This document shows positions 46,441 to 56,287 of a DNA stretch of 64,000 bases, one piece after another (position 1 is the stretch's first letter; every line of letters begins with the position of its first letter). Made by a program: the position numbers and the translations under genes. The notes beneath the pieces were generated by a model, which worked only from the letters and a program-made list of their open reading frames with translations, had not been told where the DNA came from and made no database searches. The stretch is from Alistipes sp. Its GTDB lineage: Bacteria > Bacteroidota > Bacteroidia > Bacteroidales > Rikenellaceae. Where the stretch lies: NCBI GenBank assembly GCA_017379015.1, contig JAFNXN010000004.1, forward strand, positions 113,399 to 177,398, read 5' to 3'.

Positions 46441-48690
46441 TTAATATAATTTTAAGCTTAGTTCCTTTGCCTTCATAAGTTCGTCGTGCGATATGCGGAA
46501 GCGACCGATGCTCTTGCCGCCAAGCACTACGCCGTTACGCTTGATATAGTTGCCAGTGCCCTCTGTCGCGATGGTTATCGTGCCATGCTCGGTGTCGAAG
46601 GTCACACGCTCGAAACGGGGTGTGGTGATTGTGTAGTATGGCTCGCCAGGGCAGTCAGGGTAGATGCCCATCATAGAGAACACTGCCCATGTAGACATCG
46701 TGCCTGTGTCGTCGTTGCCTGGCAGACCATCGGGCGAGGTGGTGTAGTTCGCGTCGAGTAGCTCGCGCACATATCTCTGTGTAAGGTGCTCATAGCCCTT
46801 CACTCGGCTGAAGAGGTATGGATAGGCGATGTCTGGCTCGTTGGTAGGGTCGTAATGGCCGTTGTCGAATACCCATTGTAATCGTTCTACAAACCTCTTG
46901 CTGCCACCCATCACTTTGATGAGGCCCTCGATGTCGTGAGGCACGAAGAAGGTGTAGTTCCATGAGCTACCCTCGTGGAAGCCTGTGGTGTTCGAGAAAT
47001 TAGCACCCGCCGTAGGGTCGAACTCGCCGATAAACCTACCATCAGCACCTATTGGACGCATTGCGCCATCGCTCTTAGAGTAGTAGTTATGCCAGCCTGC
47101 AGCGCGACGCTCCATCTCGCGGGCAAACTCCTCGTCGCCCATCTCGCGGGCAAACGAGGCTAGGGCATTATCTGCCACATAGTACTCCAAGGCGTGCGAC
47201 ACGGAGTTGTCGCCCGACATATCTTGTGCAAAGTGCCCTACGGGTATATATCCATGCTCGATATATGGGTCTATGTCGCGGCGTATAGGGTTATCCTTAC
47301 CCGGTGTTGTTGCCGAGCGTCGCATCGCTTCGTAGGCAGCCTCAATGTCGAAGTCGCGTAACCCCTTGAGGTAGCTATCCACGATGACAGGTATTGCAGG
47401 GTCACCCTCCATGGTGAATGTCTCACGACCGTATAGCTCCCAGCGAGGCAGCCAGCCCCACTCGCGTGACATGTCGACCATCGAGCGAATCATATCTATC
47501 TGTCGCTCGGGATATACCAGTGTTAGCAGCTGATGTACGTTGCGGTAGGTGTCCCACAATGAGAATACCGTATATCGCTCATAATCAGATGCAAGAGCTA
47601 CTGCGCCACTCTCCATGGCTGGGTATTCGCCATTGATGTCACTTATGATATTGGGGTGTAGCAACGAGTGGTATAGTGCCGTGTAGAATATTGTGCGGTC
47701 GCTATCCGAACCACCCTCGACACGTATGCGGCTAAGTGCCTCGAGCCATTTGTCGTGAGCCTCACGACGTAGCTCGTCGAACGACTTAGTCCCCACCTCT
47801 GCATCGAGATTGCGGCGAGCATTCTCCATAGATACGTACGAGATACCCACCTTGACCTCAACCTCAGTGCCAGCCTCAACCTCGCCAAGCGAGAGGATAG
47901 CACCGATGTCGTCGCCCATGATCTCACGCGAGTATTTTGAGTATATCTTATATTGACCGCTATCGCCCGACCACTGCGCCTCGATGCCTGTCATCTCGGG
48001 TTGCAGCTTCCAGTAGTTGATGCTCTTGGCGGACTGCGATAGGCGCACAACGAAATATATGGGGAATACTGCTTGGTTGGTGTAGCAGAAGGTACCGAGT
48101 AGGCGCATACCCTCAATCTCGTAGTCGCTCACACGGCGTAGCATCGCTCCCGACTCGTTCGAGAGGGCTGTGCCAAGGTCTACGATGATGTTTGCCTCGC
48201 CCCCCTCGGTAAAGGTGTAGCGCTCGATAGAGGCACGCTCCGAGGCGGTTGCTTCGGCACGCACCTTAAACTGCTCGTAGGTCGTAGCATAGTAGCCTGG
48301 CTCGGCTAACTCATCCGTGTATGTCGAGCCACGCAACGTGCGGTCTGCCTCAGCTTTACCCGTTGTTGCCATGGTGATGATAGCACCAAGCTCGGGGCAG
48401 CCCACGCCACTCAAAGCACCATGAGCAAAGCCCACAGAGTACTTATTGCGTATGTCATAAGGTGTTGACCACCAACGATTATCCTTGTCGTAGCGGTTGA
48501 GCTCCGACCCTGTGACGTTGAAGGGTACTGCCGCCATCATGCCATGAGGCACCACAGCACCTGGGTGCGTCGCCGAGTAGTCGGCAGTGCCGATAAACGG
48601 ATCTACAAATTGGGTGTAGTCCGTCGTCTGTGCCGATGCCGAAACGACAATAGCTAGGAGTGCAAATATGGTTGATAATACTCTTTTCAT
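46441..48690 (-). CDS. GH92 glycosidase, second paralogue
   Basis: 749 residues with a signal peptide (VVSASA, no lipobox). GH92 features are present but variant: FAHGALSGVGC, GFHEGSSWNYTFFVPHD (presumed acid Glu kept) and GNDDTGTMSTWAVFSMMGIYPD. These substitutions against the downstream paralogue imply a different linkage or position specificity. It lies 9 nt before the lipoprotein GH92 and 17 nt after the GH97 gene, so the enzymes are made together and may act in sequence on one alpha-linked glycan. Confidence 0.92.
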   Translation of the reverse strand: MKRVLSTIFALLAIVVSASAQTTDYTQFVDPFIGTADYSATHPGAVVPHGMMAAVPFNVTGSELNRYDKDNRWWSTPYDIRNKYSVGFAHGALSGVGCPELGAIITMATTGKAEADRTLRGSTYTDELAEPGYYATTYEQFKVRAEATASERASIERYTFTEGGEANIIVDLGTALSNESGAMLRRVSDYEIEGMRLLGTFCYTNQAVFPIYFVVRLSQSAKSINYWKLQPEMTGIEAQWSGDSGQYKIYSKYSREIMGDDIGAILSLGEVEAGTEVEVKVGISYVSMENARRNLDAEVGTKSFDELRREAHDKWLEALSRIRVEGGSDSDRTIFYTALYHSLLHPNIISDINGEYPAMESGAVALASDYERYTVFSLWDTYRNVHQLLTLVYPERQIDMIRSMVDMSREWGWLPRWELYGRETFTMEGDPAIPVIVDSYLKGLRDFDIEAAYEAMRRSATTPGKDNPIRRDIDPYIEHGYIPVGHFAQDMSGDNSVSHALEYYVADNALASFAREMGDEEFAREMERRAAGWHNYYSKSDGAMRPIGADGRFIGEFDPTAGANFSNTTGFHEGSSWNYTFFVPHDIEGLIKVMGGSKRFVERLQWVFDNGHYDPTNEPDIAYPYLFSRVKGYEHLTQRYVRELLDANYTTSPDGLPGNDDTGTMSTWAVFSMMGIYPDCPGEPYYTITTPRFERVTFDTEHGTITIATEGTGNYIKRNGVVLGGKSIGRFRISHDELMKAKELSLKLY

Positions 48691-48707
48691 TATGTTGTAA
48701 AAGGGTG

Positions 48708-50708
48708 TTATAATGTGTTGTTATTTAGCGGTTTAGCGTGAACTTTAATAACAAAGCCGCCGCCTGGTGCCATACGTATATTTACATTGCGTACGGGTGT
48801 ATTGTTCGAGGCTTCATTGTTCGCATCAAACTCTATAATGTCGTGGCGATAGCCAGTCGAACTATCACTCTGATCACTATATATCTCTATACCATGGCAT
48901 TGGTTATGTATGAGGATAGTTACCTCTCGTTCAGTATTGCCATTAAGACCTGCATAATAGATGTCGTTGCCGCTGATATTTTGCACAACGATATATTCGC
49001 CAATCTCACCCTCTAGAGTGGTTCTCTTGTCCCATGTGGTAGGTATCTCGGCGAGGAACTCTGTAAACTCTGGCTCCTTCTCATACTCCGTGGGTGAGTC
49101 GCAGAGCATGGCTAGAGGCTGGTCATAGACAACATACATTGCCAGCTGATGCGACCTTGTGCCCTGGCTCATTGGGCGCGAGTAGTTAGGCTCGTACTCT
49201 TCGCGTGGGGCGTTGCGCATAGCACCAGGGGTGTAGTCCATAGGACCTGCCACGCCACGAATAAATGGAATGGTCACGTCGTAGGTTATCTGGTCGTGCT
49301 CCTTGCCGAGCCACTTCATAGTTTCAAGTCCGTGAACACCCTCAAAGTTTATGGCATTAGGATAGGTGCGCTGCAAGCCTGTAGGCTTGTAAATGCCGTG
49401 ATAGTCAATGAGTAAGTGGTACTTAGCTGCTATCTCTGCAAGGTCGTAGACAAAGCGCACCATCTCTTGATCATCACGATCCATAAAATCTACCTTGAAG
49501 CCCTTTACGCCCATATTTGAGTAGTGCTTGCAGATACCCTCAATATCTCTCTGCATTGCCCAGTAGCCGGCCCAAAGTATAATACCCACATTGCGCTCAG
49601 TAGCGTAGTCAACCAACTCCTTAATGTCAATCTCGGGTATAACCCTCATCAGATCTGCCTCGCCCTTTACCGACCAGCCTTCGTCCAAGATTACGTACTC
49701 GATGCCGTAGCGCGACGCAAAGTCGATATAGTATTTATAGGTCTGGTTGTTGATGCCCGCCTCAAACTCTACGCCCTCCAGACCCCAGTCGTTCCACCAC
49801 TCCCAGGCAACCTTACCAGGCTTGATCCACGAGGTATCTTCGATGCGGCACTCGTCGGCGAGGTTCCACACGAGTCGGCTATCAGACAATTCGCTATCCG
49901 TTCCGATGACAACGCCTCGCCAAGGGAAGGTGCGCTTACCTGAGCACTCGGCTATGTAGGGTCTGCGCGATTTGACAACACCCTGCAACATGTTGTAGTC
50001 GCCCTGCTCCACCACATCGGGCGCGGTGGCAAACTCAGTATCTATGACACCATCGCCGTCGCGGTTAGAGAGGAACATTCCAGGGTAGTCCTCAAGATTC
50101 GACTCTACGATACAGATATTTAGCTCATTGCGCTCCACAACAGCTGGCGTGAACATCAGTCTGCGCCAATCTATATCCTTTAGCGCAACATAGTCATAGA
50201 TGTTCTCAAACGAGGTGTAGTACTGCGTAGCGTAGTCCGATGTTGCATCGGGCTTATAGTTTACGTAGGGCAGCCACGCCATATCCGAAGAGTTGAATGC
50301 GAACTCGGCAAGCTCGTCTATAATGGTGTAGTCGCTCTCGATGTTTGAGATAAAGCGATATGCCACACCATCGTTATAGGCGCGAAGCTCAACGCTATAA
50401 TCGCCAAAGTTGACCACGGCGGCGTTATAGATCTCGTGGCTCGATCTCTTTACCCTTCCCTTGCTAATATTCTCGCCCCATGTACCTGCCGAGGTCTCCA
50501 TCTTAAGGCGCGAAGGATTAACCCAGTTAAAAGGTTCCTCTTCTGACCCGTCGTATGATGCTGCGCACCACCTTAGTGTGCCATCGTTCCAATCTAACAT
50601 GATGTAGTATGATTGGTCGGGAGATGTCACAGCAGCGGCTCTATATTTCTTAGCATTAGCGTTGAAACAAAGGAGCGTCGCTATAAGTATGAGTAGCAGT
50701 CGTTTCAT
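48708..50708 (-). CDS. GH97 glycosidase, retaining type
   Basis: 666 residues from the ATG at 50708, which opens MKRLLLILIATLLCFNANA, a signal peptide; the longer reading frame to 50780 overlaps rlmN and lacks a signal. The GH97 layout is clear (VAWEWWNDWG, VILDEGW, HLLIDYHGIYKPTGLQRTYPN). KVDFMDRDDQ carries Asp407 at the nucleophile position described for retaining GH97 alpha-galactosidases; inverting SusB-type alpha-glucosidases lack this Asp. So a retaining alpha-galactosidase-like activity is preferred. Starts 7 nt after rlmN. Confidence 0.92.
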   Translation of the reverse strand: MKRLLLILIATLLCFNANAKKYRAAAVTSPDQSYYIMLDWNDGTLRWCAASYDGSEEEPFNWVNPSRLKMETSAGTWGENISKGRVKRSSHEIYNAAVVNFGDYSVELRAYNDGVAYRFISNIESDYTIIDELAEFAFNSSDMAWLPYVNYKPDATSDYATQYYTSFENIYDYVALKDIDWRRLMFTPAVVERNELNICIVESNLEDYPGMFLSNRDGDGVIDTEFATAPDVVEQGDYNMLQGVVKSRRPYIAECSGKRTFPWRGVVIGTDSELSDSRLVWNLADECRIEDTSWIKPGKVAWEWWNDWGLEGVEFEAGINNQTYKYYIDFASRYGIEYVILDEGWSVKGEADLMRVIPEIDIKELVDYATERNVGIILWAGYWAMQRDIEGICKHYSNMGVKGFKVDFMDRDDQEMVRFVYDLAEIAAKYHLLIDYHGIYKPTGLQRTYPNAINFEGVHGLETMKWLGKEHDQITYDVTIPFIRGVAGPMDYTPGAMRNAPREEYEPNYSRPMSQGTRSHQLAMYVVYDQPLAMLCDSPTEYEKEPEFTEFLAEIPTTWDKRTTLEGEIGEYIVVQNISGNDIYYAGLNGNTEREVTILIHNQCHGIEIYSDQSDSSTGYRHDIIEFDANNEASNNTPVRNVNIRMAPGGGFVIKVHAKPLNNNTL

Positions 50709-50715
50709 TGATATA

Positions 50716-51744
50716 TTATCTCTTTTCGGCAGTTGATAGTAGTCCGCACGCAGCCTCGATGTCCTCGCCACGCGAAGCACGGAGTGTTGTCTGAATACCG
50801 CGCTTAGTGAGTGTATCGCGAAACTCTATAATGCGCTCTAGGTCAGGCGAGTAGAATGGCGAGTCGGGGATGCGATGGAAACGAATAAGGTTGATGCGAC
50901 ACTTGATGCCATCCAACAGGCGCGATAGCTCCTTGATGTGGCGTGCGGAGCAGTTCATATCCTCCAACACGATATACTCGAACGATACGCGACGCTGGTG
51001 CGTAAAGTCGTAGCGGCGCAATATGTCACATACCTCCCATATAGAGTAGGCATTCTCTATTGGCATAATCTCCTTACGCTCCTCGGGGAATGGGTTGTGG
51101 AGCGATACGGCGATGTGTACCTTCGACTCGTCGAGGAGTCGTGGTAGATTTTTGGCTACGCCCGCAGTCGATACGGTGATGCGTGTTGGCGACCATGCCA
51201 TGCCCCAATCCGAGGTTAGGATGTCGAGCGCACGAAGCACATTGTCAATGTTGTCGAGAGGCTCGCCCATACCCATAAATACGATATTGGTGAGCTTGTC
51301 GCGCTCGGGGATTGATATCACCTGGTTAATGATCTCTGTAGCTGATAGTTGGTGGCGAAATCCCATGCGTCCTGTAGCACAAAACTTACACCCCATGCGA
51401 CAACCTGCCTGCGACGATACGCAGAGCGTCATGCGCTCACCGTCGGGGATAAGTGCCGATTCGATATATTCGCCCTCGGTGGTTGCGAAGAGATATTTCT
51501 TTGTGCCATCGGTCGATGTTGACACCTTGAGAGGTGCTGATAGCCCCAGCTCGCAGTGCTCTTTGAGTCGTTCACGAGCCACCTTCGAGAGGTTGGTCAT
51601 GGCATCAATGTCGCTGACAAAGCGATTATATAGCCATCCTGCGATCTGCTTAGCAGCAAATCGAGGCAGCTCAAGTTGCTCACATATAGCCTTCAACTCA
51701 TCGGGCGATGCACCATACAGGCGAGGTTTTATCGTTTTCATCAT
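50716..51744 (-). CDS. rlmN: dual-specificity 23S rRNA/tRNA adenine-C2 methyltransferase
   Basis: A 342-residue radical-SAM enzyme. CRMGCKFC holds the cluster cysteines 115, 119 and 122; Cys108 and a C-terminal Cys (IEAACGL, about 334) correspond to the two cysteines used for methyl transfer. It methylates A2503 of 23S rRNA and A37 of some tRNAs. Three glycosidase genes follow with very short gaps, so it probably heads their transcript. Confidence 0.95.
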   Translation of the reverse strand: MMKTIKPRLYGASPDELKAICEQLELPRFAAKQIAGWLYNRFVSDIDAMTNLSKVARERLKEHCELGLSAPLKVSTSTDGTKKYLFATTEGEYIESALIPDGERMTLCVSSQAGCRMGCKFCATGRMGFRHQLSATEIINQVISIPERDKLTNIVFMGMGEPLDNIDNVLRALDILTSDWGMAWSPTRITVSTAGVAKNLPRLLDESKVHIAVSLHNPFPEERKEIMPIENAYSIWEVCDILRRYDFTHQRRVSFEYIVLEDMNCSARHIKELSRLLDGIKCRINLIRFHRIPDSPFYSPDLERIIEFRDTLTKRGIQTTLRASRGEDIEAACGLLSTAEKR

Positions 51745-51830
51745 ATATTTTCAGCTACAATACCGACCACAAAATTAATAAAAATAAAATATTTTTCTGT
51801 CGAAAATACTTTTTTTTGAGAATTTATGTA

Positions 51831-51838
51831 TATCTTTG
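51831..51838 (+). promoter_or_regulatory. -7 element upstream of tonB
   Basis: TATCTTTG with TTTG at 51815-51818, a 12-nt spacer. The leader to tonB is about 75 nt. Confidence 0.5.
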
Positions 51839-51919
51839 CGTAGTGTAGTGTGTGTATATAGCGCGCACGACACCAATCTTCACGGTATAAGTATTTAAAA
51901 ACTAAAAAATTAACGATAA

Positions 51920-52612
51920 ATGGAGATTAAGAAATCACCTAAAGCAGATCTCGAAAACAAGAAGATGCTCTTTTTGGAGATCGGTCTAGTAATTGCACTT
52001 GCAGTAAGTGGTGCAGCATTGGCTTTCAACACTAAGCCTGAACCAGAGCCTTATGCTCCTCCTAAGCAGGATGTGCGTGAGCAGGAGATTGAGATGGAGC
52101 GTACTGTGCAGGAGCAGGAGCAGCAGCCCGAGCAGCAGAAGGCTAAGACTCAGGTGTTGGCAGACGTGCTTACTATCGTGTCGAACGATACAAAAATTGA
52201 GACCCCAGACCTTTTGTTCTCTGACGATGCCTCAGTATTCGAGGACTTCGAGTTCGAGGTAGAGGAGGTTGTTGAGAATATCGTTGAGGAGGAGATCTTC
52301 GTAACGGCTGAGGAGATGCCTACATTCCAGGGTGGTGACCTCTCTAAGTTCCGTAACTGGGTTCAGTCACACGTGAAGTATCCTCAGATCGCCCTCGAGA
52401 ATGGTATCCAGGGTAACGTGGTTATCAAGTTCGTTGTTGAGAAGGACGGTAAGCTCTCAAACATCCAGGTGCTTCAGTCTCCAGATAAGACCCTCTCGGA
52501 TGCAGCCGTTCAGGTGCTCCAGAAGTCACCAAAGTGGAAGCCTGGTAAGCAGCGTAACAAGCCTGTGCGTGTTACCTATACCCTGCCAGTATCGTTCAAG
52601 ATCCAGCAGTAA
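51920..52612 (+). CDS. tonB: TonB family energy transducer
   Basis: 230 residues: short cytoplasmic start, one transmembrane helix (about 15-35), a Glu/Gln/Pro-rich periplasmic stretch, and a C-terminal TonB domain (about 135-230) with FQGGDLSKFRNWVQSHVKYP and WKPGKQRNKPVRVTYTLPV. It couples the ExbBD proton motor to outer-membrane transporters. ExbBD are not adjacent, which is usual for extra TonB copies in Bacteroidota. Confidence 0.92.
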   Translation: MEIKKSPKADLENKKMLFLEIGLVIALAVSGAALAFNTKPEPEPYAPPKQDVREQEIEMERTVQEQEQQPEQQKAKTQVLADVLTIVSNDTKIETPDLLFSDDASVFEDFEFEVEEVVENIVEEEIFVTAEEMPTFQGGDLSKFRNWVQSHVKYPQIALENGIQGNVVIKFVVEKDGKLSNIQVLQSPDKTLSDAAVQVLQKSPKWKPGKQRNKPVRVTYTLPVSFKIQQ

Positions 52613-52655
52613 CGCGCCACGACATTGGTACGTAACCCTTAGGGTTGATAAGAGT

Positions 52656-52694
52656 ATAAGGGGTTCCGCTTTAATAGTGGCACCCCTTATTTAA
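52656..52694 (+). terminator. terminator of tonB
   Basis: ATAAGGGGT (52656-52664) pairs with ACCCCTTAT (52682-52690), followed by TTAATAAT, a weak T tract. Confidence 0.6.
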
Positions 52695-52778
52695 TAATAG
52701 TGTAGTCACTAAAAAGAGGATATGTCGTGACCACACTCTATAATATAATGAGTGGTAGTTAATACCAAATTAGACTAG

Positions 52779-54017
52779 ATGAAAGAGGAAATACAGAAAG
52801 AGAGCCTTAAGCGCAGACGTCTTGAGCCACAACCTACGGTCGAGGAGCGCGAGACGCGTGCTGTGCTTGTGGCTGTAATTCGCGATAGCCAAAACCCCGA
52901 TACGGCGCACGAGTATCTCGACGAGCTGGAGTTCTTGGCTGAGACGGCAAATATACGTAGCGTTAAGCGTTTTACACAGCGTCTGCCACAGCCACTATCT
53001 AAGATATATGTGGGACCTGGTAAGCTCGAGGAGATTGCGCTGTGGTGCAAGGAGAATGAGATTGATATAGCCATCTTCGACGACGAGCTATCGCCAGCGC
53101 AGACGCGCAACATCGAGCAGGCTATGCCCTGCAAGGTGATGGATCGCACGCGCCTAATTCTCGATATATTTATGTCGCGTGCGCAGACAGCCTACGCAAA
53201 GACACAGGTGGAGCTGGCGCATAACGAGTATATGCTCCCCCGACTTACGGGTATGTGGACCCACCTTGAGCGTCAGCGTGGTGGTACGGGAACACGTGGT
53301 GGTGCTGGTGAGCGCGAGATTGAGACCGACCGTCGTATAGTGCGCAACCGTATTACTAAGCTTAAGGAGGATCTCAAAAAGATCGATCGTCAGATGGCTG
53401 TGCAACGCTCTAACCGCGGTCAGATGGTGCGTGTGGCGTTGGTAGGATATACCAATGTGGGCAAGTCGACGCTGATGAACCTGCTGTCGAAGAGCGAGGT
53501 GTTTGCCGAGAATAAGCTCTTCGCTACGCTCGACACCACGGTGCGTAAGGTGGTCTTCGACAACCTTCCATTCTTGATGTCCGATACCGTAGGATTTATC
53601 CGTAAGCTGCCTACCGAGCTTATCGAGTCGTTTAAGTCTACGCTCGACGAGGTGCGTGAGGCAGATCTTCTGCTTCATGTGGTGGATATCTCGCACCCAG
53701 GCTTCGAGGACCAGATTGCCGTGGTTAAGCAGACACTCGCTGATATTGGTGCTGGTGATAAGCCTACATTCTTGATATTTAACAAGATAGATGCATATAC
53801 CTATACCCCCAAGGAGGAGGACGACCTGACGCCAGCAACCAAGGAGAATATGTCGCTCGACGACCTTAAGAAGAGCTGGATAGCCAAGGCAAACACACCT
53901 TGCATCTTTATCTCGGCACGTGATAAGACAGGTGTCGACAAGCTTCGTTCCGATCTTTATGGTATGGTTCGTGAGATACATGCAGGACGCTATCCGTTCA
54001 ATAACTTTCTCTATTAA
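52779..54017 (+). CDS. hflX: ribosome-associated GTPase HflX
   Basis: 412 residues: an N-terminal HflX domain, a helical linker with the Gly-rich RGGTGTRGGAGEREIETDRR segment, and a G domain with G1 GYTNVGKST, G3 DTVGFIRKLP and G4 NKID. HflX splits stalled or heat-damaged ribosomes. upp follows after 27 nt. Confidence 0.95.
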   Translation: MKEEIQKESLKRRRLEPQPTVEERETRAVLVAVIRDSQNPDTAHEYLDELEFLAETANIRSVKRFTQRLPQPLSKIYVGPGKLEEIALWCKENEIDIAIFDDELSPAQTRNIEQAMPCKVMDRTRLILDIFMSRAQTAYAKTQVELAHNEYMLPRLTGMWTHLERQRGGTGTRGGAGEREIETDRRIVRNRITKLKEDLKKIDRQMAVQRSNRGQMVRVALVGYTNVGKSTLMNLLSKSEVFAENKLFATLDTTVRKVVFDNLPFLMSDTVGFIRKLPTELIESFKSTLDEVREADLLLHVVDISHPGFEDQIAVVKQTLADIGAGDKPTFLIFNKIDAYTYTPKEEDDLTPATKENMSLDDLKKSWIAKANTPCIFISARDKTGVDKLRSDLYGMVREIHAGRYPFNNFLY

Positions 54018-54044
54018 GACGTTGTAAACCAAACTACTATAACT

Positions 54045-54698
54045 ATGATAAAGGTACTCAACACAGAGAATACAATTCTCAATAAGTTTCTAGCTCAGAT
54101 GCGAGATAGGGAGATTCAGCGCGATTCTATGCGTTTTCGTCGTAATATGGAGCGTGTGGGCGAGATTATGGCGTATGAGATCTCGAAGCATCTTAACTAT
54201 CGTACGCGAATGGTTGAGACGCCACTGGGTGTTGCTGCCGTAGAGGAGATTGATGATAAGATCGTTATAGCCACAATTCTTCGTGCTGGACTACCATTCC
54301 ACCAGGGATTTCTCAACTACTTTGATGATGCTGACAATGGCTTCGTATCGGCATACCGCAAGAGCCGTCCCGATGGCTCGTTTGTTGTCGATGTAGAGTA
54401 TGTATCTACCTCATCGCTAGTGGGTAAGACCCTTATTCTTGTAGACCCTATGCTGGCGACAGGAACATCTCTGATGCTCGTCTATGATGCCTTGGTGCGT
54501 CGTGCTGGTGAGCCTGAGCATACCCACTTTGCCGCTGCATTTGCCTCGGAGCAGGGTGTGGAGTATGTTAAGCGTCATGTGAACCCTGCAAAGTGTACGT
54601 TGTGGTGCGCAGCTGTCGATGAGGAGCTCACCTCAAAGTCCTATATCGTGCCAGGCATTGGCGATGCCGGCGACTTGGCATACGGTGAGAAGCTATAG
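54045..54698 (+). CDS. upp: uracil phosphoribosyltransferase
   Basis: A 217-residue type I PRTase with the PRPP motif LVDPMLATGTSL and the uracil-binding end YIVPGIGDAGDLAYG. It salvages uracil to UMP with PRPP. Close behind hflX and 55 nt before the cyclophilin gene; a shared transcript is possible but not certain. Confidence 0.94.
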   Translation: MIKVLNTENTILNKFLAQMRDREIQRDSMRFRRNMERVGEIMAYEISKHLNYRTRMVETPLGVAAVEEIDDKIVIATILRAGLPFHQGFLNYFDDADNGFVSAYRKSRPDGSFVVDVEYVSTSSLVGKTLILVDPMLATGTSLMLVYDALVRRAGEPEHTHFAAAFASEQGVEYVKRHVNPAKCTLWCAAVDEELTSKSYIVPGIGDAGDLAYGEKL

Positions 54699-54753
54699 TA
54701 TATAAACCTTTTGTAAGCCTATAAATCATTGTAAATAAATAATTTAAGAAAAT

Positions 54754-55191
54754 ATGAAATACGCAATAATCTCTACCGAGAAGGGTGATATGAAGGCAGA
54801 GTTGTATGCCGATGCTACGCCCATCACCGTTGATAACTTCGTGAAGCTCGCCGAGAGCCACTTCTACGATGCTCTCACCTTCCACCGTGTTATTCCAGAT
54901 TTCGTGATTCAGGGTGGCTGTCCTAAGGGCGATGGCACGGGAGGTCCTGGCTACACTATCCCTTGCGAGACACGTGCCGAGCGTCAGTACCACGACCGAG
55001 GCGTGCTATCTATGGCACATCGTGGCCCAAATACTGGAGGCTCGCAGTTCTTCATCTGCCACAACCGCATGAATACACAGCACCTCGACGGTGTACATAC
55101 CTGCTTTGGTAAGGTTGTGGAGGGCGTTGATGTGATCGACGATATTCGCCCAGGCGATCTAATCTTGTCTATAACAATCGTTGAGGAGTAG
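54754..55191 (+). CDS. cyclophilin-type peptidyl-prolyl isomerase
   Basis: A 145-residue protein without a signal peptide, so cytoplasmic. The active-site core [20 protein letters not shown] and GGSQFFICH are intact. It catalyses cis-trans isomerisation at proline and assists folding. The DAHP synthase gene starts 6 nt downstream, so the two are co-transcribed. Confidence 0.94.
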   Translation: MKYAIISTEKGDMKAELYADATPITVDNFVKLAESHFYDALTFHRVIPDFVIQGGCPKGDGTGGPGYTIPCETRAERQYHDRGVLSMAHRGPNTGGSQFFICHNRMNTQHLDGVHTCFGKVVEGVDVIDDIRPGDLILSITIVEE

Positions 55192-55197
55192 ATAGAG

Positions 55198-56259
55198 GTG
55201 AAGGATATAGTTCCACTATTCGACTGTGACGCGCATGGCCCGCTATATATCGCGGGTCCATGTAGCGCAGAGAGCCGTGAACAGATACTCGAGGCGGCAC
55301 GTGGCGTAGCCGCGCAGGGTGTCAAGATATTTCGTGCCGGGGTGTGGAAGCCTCGCACTAAGCCTGGTATGTTTGAGGGTGTGGGTGCCGAGGCACTGGA
55401 GTGGCTTAGCGAGGCAAAGAGGAGCTATGGACTTCATGTTATTACAGAGGTGGCAACGCCTGAGCACCTTGATGCAGCACTTAAAAGTGATGTCGACGGA
55501 GTGTGGATCGGTGCTCGTACCACGACAAACCCCTTTGCTATGCAGCAGCTCGCTGATGCTCTGGAGGGGGTGGATACCACCGTGCTTGTCAAGAACCCAG
55601 TGATCCCAGATGTGAACCTCTGGATTGGTGCTATCGAGCGTATATATAATAGTGGTGTACGTCGTATCGCTGCCGTGCATCGTGGCTTTGGCACTCACCA
55701 GGCGACGTTATACCGCAACGACCCACATTGGTCTGTGCCTATAGAGTTGCATAGACTATTGCCTCACATGACCATCCTTTCGGATCCTAGCCATATTGGT
55801 GGTCGCCGCGACCTCATCGCACCACTGTCGCAGCAAGCCCTCGATCTGGGCTTTGCAGGACTTATGATTGAGTGTCATCCTGAACCGGATGTGGCACTTA
55901 GCGATGCCATGCAGCAGGTTACGCCCAGTGTGCTGGGTGAGATACTGTCGGGTCTTGTGTGGCGACGCACACCTGCTGATGCCGATGTGTTGCGCGATTT
56001 TCGTATGCATATCGACTCTATCGACCATCGTCTTATCGAACTTTTGGCAGAACGTATGGAGGTGGCACGTGGAATAGGTGAGCTGAAACGTCGCTATGGT
56101 ATGGCTGTTGTGCAGCGCGAACGCTTCAATGAGCTCCTCGAGGCGGCAAAAGATAGGGCAGAGGCGTTTGGCGTGTCAAGATGCTTTATCCATCAGATTT
56201 TCAGCGCGATACATGAAGAATCGGTACGCCAGCAGGTAGGTGACGTAGAAAAAAAGTAA
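55198..56259 (+). CDS. bifunctional DAHP synthase / chorismate mutase
   Basis: 353 residues from a GTG start 6 nt after the cyclophilin stop. The N-terminal KdsA-like DAHP synthase (about 1-255) has GPCSAES, RAGVWKPRTKPGMFEG, VKNPVIPD and DPSHIGGRRD; the C-terminal AroQ-type chorismate mutase (about 265-350) has IDSIDHRLIELLAERM and KRRYGMAVVQ. The fusion joins the first shikimate step to the branch toward Phe/Tyr and allows feedback by prephenate, as in related enzymes. No ATG in frame gives a better start. Confidence 0.94.
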   Translation: MKDIVPLFDCDAHGPLYIAGPCSAESREQILEAARGVAAQGVKIFRAGVWKPRTKPGMFEGVGAEALEWLSEAKRSYGLHVITEVATPEHLDAALKSDVDGVWIGARTTTNPFAMQQLADALEGVDTTVLVKNPVIPDVNLWIGAIERIYNSGVRRIAAVHRGFGTHQATLYRNDPHWSVPIELHRLLPHMTILSDPSHIGGRRDLIAPLSQQALDLGFAGLMIECHPEPDVALSDAMQQVTPSVLGEILSGLVWRRTPADADVLRDFRMHIDSIDHRLIELLAERMEVARGIGELKRRYGMAVVQRERFNELLEAAKDRAEAFGVSRCFIHQIFSAIHEESVRQQVGDVEKK

Positions 56260-56287
56260 AAAAAAATTAATTTTTTTTGCGAAAAAA

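Noticed and set aside
50709-50780. Upstream ATG for the GH97 gene
   Set aside because: It overlaps rlmN and buries the signal peptide; the ATG at 50708 is followed at once by a good signal sequence.
53154-54032. A 292-codon open frame on the minus strand
   Set aside because: It lies fully antisense to hflX, whose GTPase motifs are intact; its composition is that of a mirrored frame and it has no domain.
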